5,607 nucleotides of DNA from Pseudonocardia sp. (GTDB taxonomy: Bacteria > Actinomycetota > Actinomycetes > Mycobacteriales > Pseudonocardiaceae), in the NCBI GenBank assembly GCA_030147065.1, contig JASLAP010000726.1:1-5607 (forward strand). The letters are read 5' to 3'. The notes under the pieces were generated by a model. The model did no database searches. It was not told the origin of the DNA and saw nothing but the letters and a program-made list of their open reading frames with translations. The translations under genes were made by a program, and so were the position numbers. Positions 5,013 to 5,607 of the stretch are shown piece by piece. Position 1 is the first letter of the stretch; each line of letters begins with the position of its first letter.

Positions 5013-5579
5013 ATGAGCGACGCGGCCGCGCCGGACGCGCCCGACGGCGGGCCCACCATGGAGGAACGGGACGGCGTCGGCACCCCGGACGGGTTCCGCC
5101 GGCTGTGGACCCCGCACCGGCTGGCCTACATCAAGGAGGCCGGCGCCGAGGGCTGCCCGTTCTGCCGCATCCCGGACATGTCCGACGAGGACGGCCTGGT
5201 GGTCGCCCGCGGCGAGGCGGTGTACGCGGTGCTGAACCTGCACCCCTACAACCCCGGCCACCTGATGGTGCTGCCCTACCGGCACGTCGCTGACTACGAG
5301 AGCCTCAGCGAGCGGGAGACGGCCGACATCGCGTTGCTGACCCAGCAAGCGCTGCGGACGCTGCGCGAGGTGTCGCAACCGCACGGCTTCAACGTCGGGC
5401 TGAACCTTGGCGGTGTCGCCGGGGGGTCGCTGTCGTCGCATCTGCACCAGCACGTGGTGCCTCGATGGTCCGGGGACGCCAACTTCATCACGGTGGTCGG
5501 CGAGACCAAGCTGCTTCCCCAGCTGTTGGGCGACACCCGAGAGCTGCTGGCGACCCGCTGGTCGGTGGACGTCGCCTGA
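5013..5579 (+). CDS. HIT-family hydrolase, probable Ap4A phosphorylase (Rv2613c type)
   Basis: The product is 188 residues. The histidine-triad signature HLHQHVV has its three histidines at 143, 145 and 147. The HIT-core strand and turn NLHPYNPGHLMVLPYRHV (with H83) and HGFNVGLNLGG lie before it, and RWSGDANFITVVGETKLLPQ after. These blocks closely resemble the mycobacterial Rv2613c group, characterised as diadenosine tetraphosphate phosphorylase. That enzyme cleaves Ap4A with phosphate to ADP and ATP through a nucleotidylated histidine. CPFC at 48-51 is a CxxC pair that could bind a metal. The first ~25 residues are acidic and low in complexity. ATG at 5013 is taken as the start because of the -10-like TAGGAT just upstream; M16 at 5058 is an alternative. 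The gene order thrS-HIT also matches Mycobacterium, where pgsA follows. Here only 28 nt remain after the stop, with nothing recognisable. The exact substrate is inferred. Confidence 0.88.
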   Translation: MSDAAAPDAPDGGPTMEERDGVGTPDGFRRLWTPHRLAYIKEAGAEGCPFCRIPDMSDEDGLVVARGEAVYAVLNLHPYNPGHLMVLPYRHVADYESLSERETADIALLTQQALRTLREVSQPHGFNVGLNLGGVAGGSLSSHLHQHVVPRWSGDANFITVVGETKLLPQLLGDTRELLATRWSVDVA

Positions 5580-5607
5580 GCCACGTCCGGGCGTGCGTCG
5601 CCTAGCC

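Noticed and set aside
1..5607. Mobile element, CRISPR array, tRNA or rRNA
   Set aside because: No transposase-like product, spaced direct repeats, tRNA cloverleaf or rRNA sequence was seen on either strand.

Overview
This 5.6 kb window comes from a very GC-rich actinobacterium. The base composition, the strong G/C preference at third codon positions, the GTG and TTG starts and the gene families all fit. The gene order threonyl-tRNA synthetase followed by a HIT-family hydrolase is the order known from Mycobacterium (thrS, then the Rv2613c-type Ap4A phosphorylase, then pgsA). A member of the Pseudonocardiales or a nearby order is my best guess, but the genus cannot be fixed from the sequence alone. 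All genes I accept are on the + strand.

Layout: (1) Positions 1-182 hold the 3' end of a gene whose C-terminus is proline-rich and ends in a short, basic, probably helical segment. (2) Positions 183-354 are a comparatively AT-richer regulatory gap. It holds a two-part hairpin (202-249), a good -35/-10 pair (253-280), two short inverted repeats in the predicted leader and a clear Shine-Dalgarno sequence. (3) Positions 355-801 encode a 148-aa roadblock/LC7-like protein. (4) Forty bases later, 842-2611 encodes a 589-aa protein. Its first ~130 residues are a diverged paralogue of the same roadblock-like fold, and its remaining ~460 residues are a Pro/Gly/Ala-rich, presumably disordered tail. That tail contains three tandem 18-residue repeats and a twice-used LFEP motif. 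(5) Positions 2612-2834 are a leader or intergenic region with a possible -10 element and two strong hairpin-forming inverted repeats ahead of thrS. (6) Positions 2835-4937 encode a full-length threonyl-tRNA synthetase with a TTG start. (7) Positions 5013-5579 encode a HIT-family protein, probably an Ap4A phosphorylase, possibly read from a leaderless transcript.

How the genes fit together: the two roadblock-like genes form a likely two-gene operon from the 253-280 promoter. The roadblock fold typically dimerises and serves small GTPases or scaffolds, so a heterodimer of the two paralogues is a natural hypothesis, with the long tail acting as a docking arm. The thrS-HIT pair is housekeeping: tRNA-Thr charging, and turnover of the Ap4A that aminoacyl-tRNA synthetases make as a side product. 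The least described parts are the roadblock pair with its repeat-bearing tail and the paired hairpins in the thrS leader.
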